Shown here in pieces: positions 5,089 through 5,376 of a stretch of 5,376 nucleotides of DNA. Location: assembly GCA_035761045.1 (NCBI GenBank), contig DASTRU010000136.1:1-5376 (forward strand), written 5' to 3'. This DNA is from DASTRU01 sp035761045. GTDB lineage: Bacteria; Pseudomonadota; Gammaproteobacteria; Burkholderiales; Burkholderiaceae_E. Both the position numbers and the translations under genes were made by a program. The notes beneath the pieces were generated by a model. That model saw only the letters and a list, made by a program, of their open reading frames with translations. It did no database searches and had not been told where the DNA came from. The stretch's first letter is position 1. Every line of letters begins with the position of its first letter.

Positions 5089-5376
5089 GCGCGACGAACG
5101 TGACGGTGCCTTTCATCGCCATCGTGCCCGCGCGGCTGGCCTCGACCCGACTGCCACGCAAGCCACTGGCCGAGATTGCCGGGCTGCCCATGGTGGCCCA
5201 TGTCGCGCGACGCGCGCGCGAAGCCGGCGCCGAGCGCGTGCTGGTCGCGACCGACGCGGCCGAAATCGCCGACGCCTGCGCCCAGCATCGCATCGAGGCG
5301 GTCATGACGTCGCCCACGCACGCCACTGGAACGGACCGCTTGGCCGAGGTCGTTGAATTACTTGGGCTGGACGACG
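5085..5376 (+). CDS. kdsB: 3-deoxy-manno-octulosonate cytidylyltransferase (CMP-Kdo synthetase), partial
   Basis: The first 97 codons of a cytoplasmic enzyme that joins Kdo to CMP, using CTP, before Kdo is transferred to lipid IVA. The gene continues past the right edge, and full-length relatives have about 250 residues. Seen: the nucleotide-binding N-terminus FIAIVPARLASTRLPRKPL, then AGLPMVAHVARRAREAGAERVLVATD, and TGTDRLAEVV, corresponding to SGTERLAEVV of E. coli KdsB. The later NVQGDEP motif lies outside the window. Start candidates in one frame are TTG 5085, whose TTGA overlaps the ycaR stop, GTG 5100 and GTG 5106; there is no ATG near the N-terminus. I list TTG 5085 because of the overlap and a purine-rich AGAAGAAG upstream (about 5072-5079), but GTG 5100 is plausible. 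It is last in the visible operon. Confidence 0.93.
   Translation, partial: MSATNVTVPFIAIVPARLASTRLPRKPLAEIAGLPMVAHVARRAREAGAERVLVATDAAEIADACAQHRIEAVMTSPTHATGTDRLAEVVELLGLDD

Overview
The window looks like ordinary, conserved core chromosome of a Gram-negative bacterium, most likely a betaproteobacterium near Burkholderiales. The evidence is lipid A and Kdo genes (lpxK, kdsB), an iron-type superoxide dismutase, and the gene string xseA / exbB-exbD-lpxK-ycaR-kdsB, an order I associate with Burkholderia, Ralstonia and Bordetella relatives. The placement is by recognition, not by a search. G+C is moderately high by eye. I see no mobile element, CRISPR array, tRNA, rRNA or phage gene.

Layout, left to right. 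(1) 24-500, plus strand: an exported DUF192-family protein. Its stop codon sits inside a hairpin (483-510) that appears to end the convergent transcript coming from the right. (2) 542-1123, minus strand: sodB, an iron superoxide dismutase. (3) 1183-2565, minus strand: xseA, the large subunit of exonuclease VII, 59 bp upstream of sodB and probably co-transcribed with it. (4) 2566-2841: a divergent intergenic region of 276 bp holding a 9-bp inverted repeat next to the xseA start, an A+T-rich core, and a perfect DnaA-box sequence plus weaker relatives. (5) 2842-5376, plus strand: a tight run of five genes. An ExbB-like and an ExbD-like protein form a proton-driven inner-membrane motor pair. They are followed by lpxK (lipid A 4'-kinase), a 59-residue Trm112-like protein (ycaR/UPF0434) and kdsB (CMP-Kdo synthetase), which runs off the right edge.

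The plus-strand cluster joins envelope energisation to the late steps of lipid A-Kdo assembly. LpxK makes lipid IVA, and KdsB activates the Kdo sugar that is then added to it. Gene junctions are close or overlapping (16 bp, 4 bp, a 20-bp overlap, a 4-bp TTGA overlap), which indicates an operon with translational coupling. Two start codons here are probably not ATG: TTG for exbB, and TTG or GTG for kdsB.

I found no convincing undescribed system. The points worth a second look are fine-scale: loss of the usual TM3 glutamate in the ExbB-like protein, an altered P-loop in LpxK, the DnaA-box-like motifs, and the hairpins at gene ends and starts.
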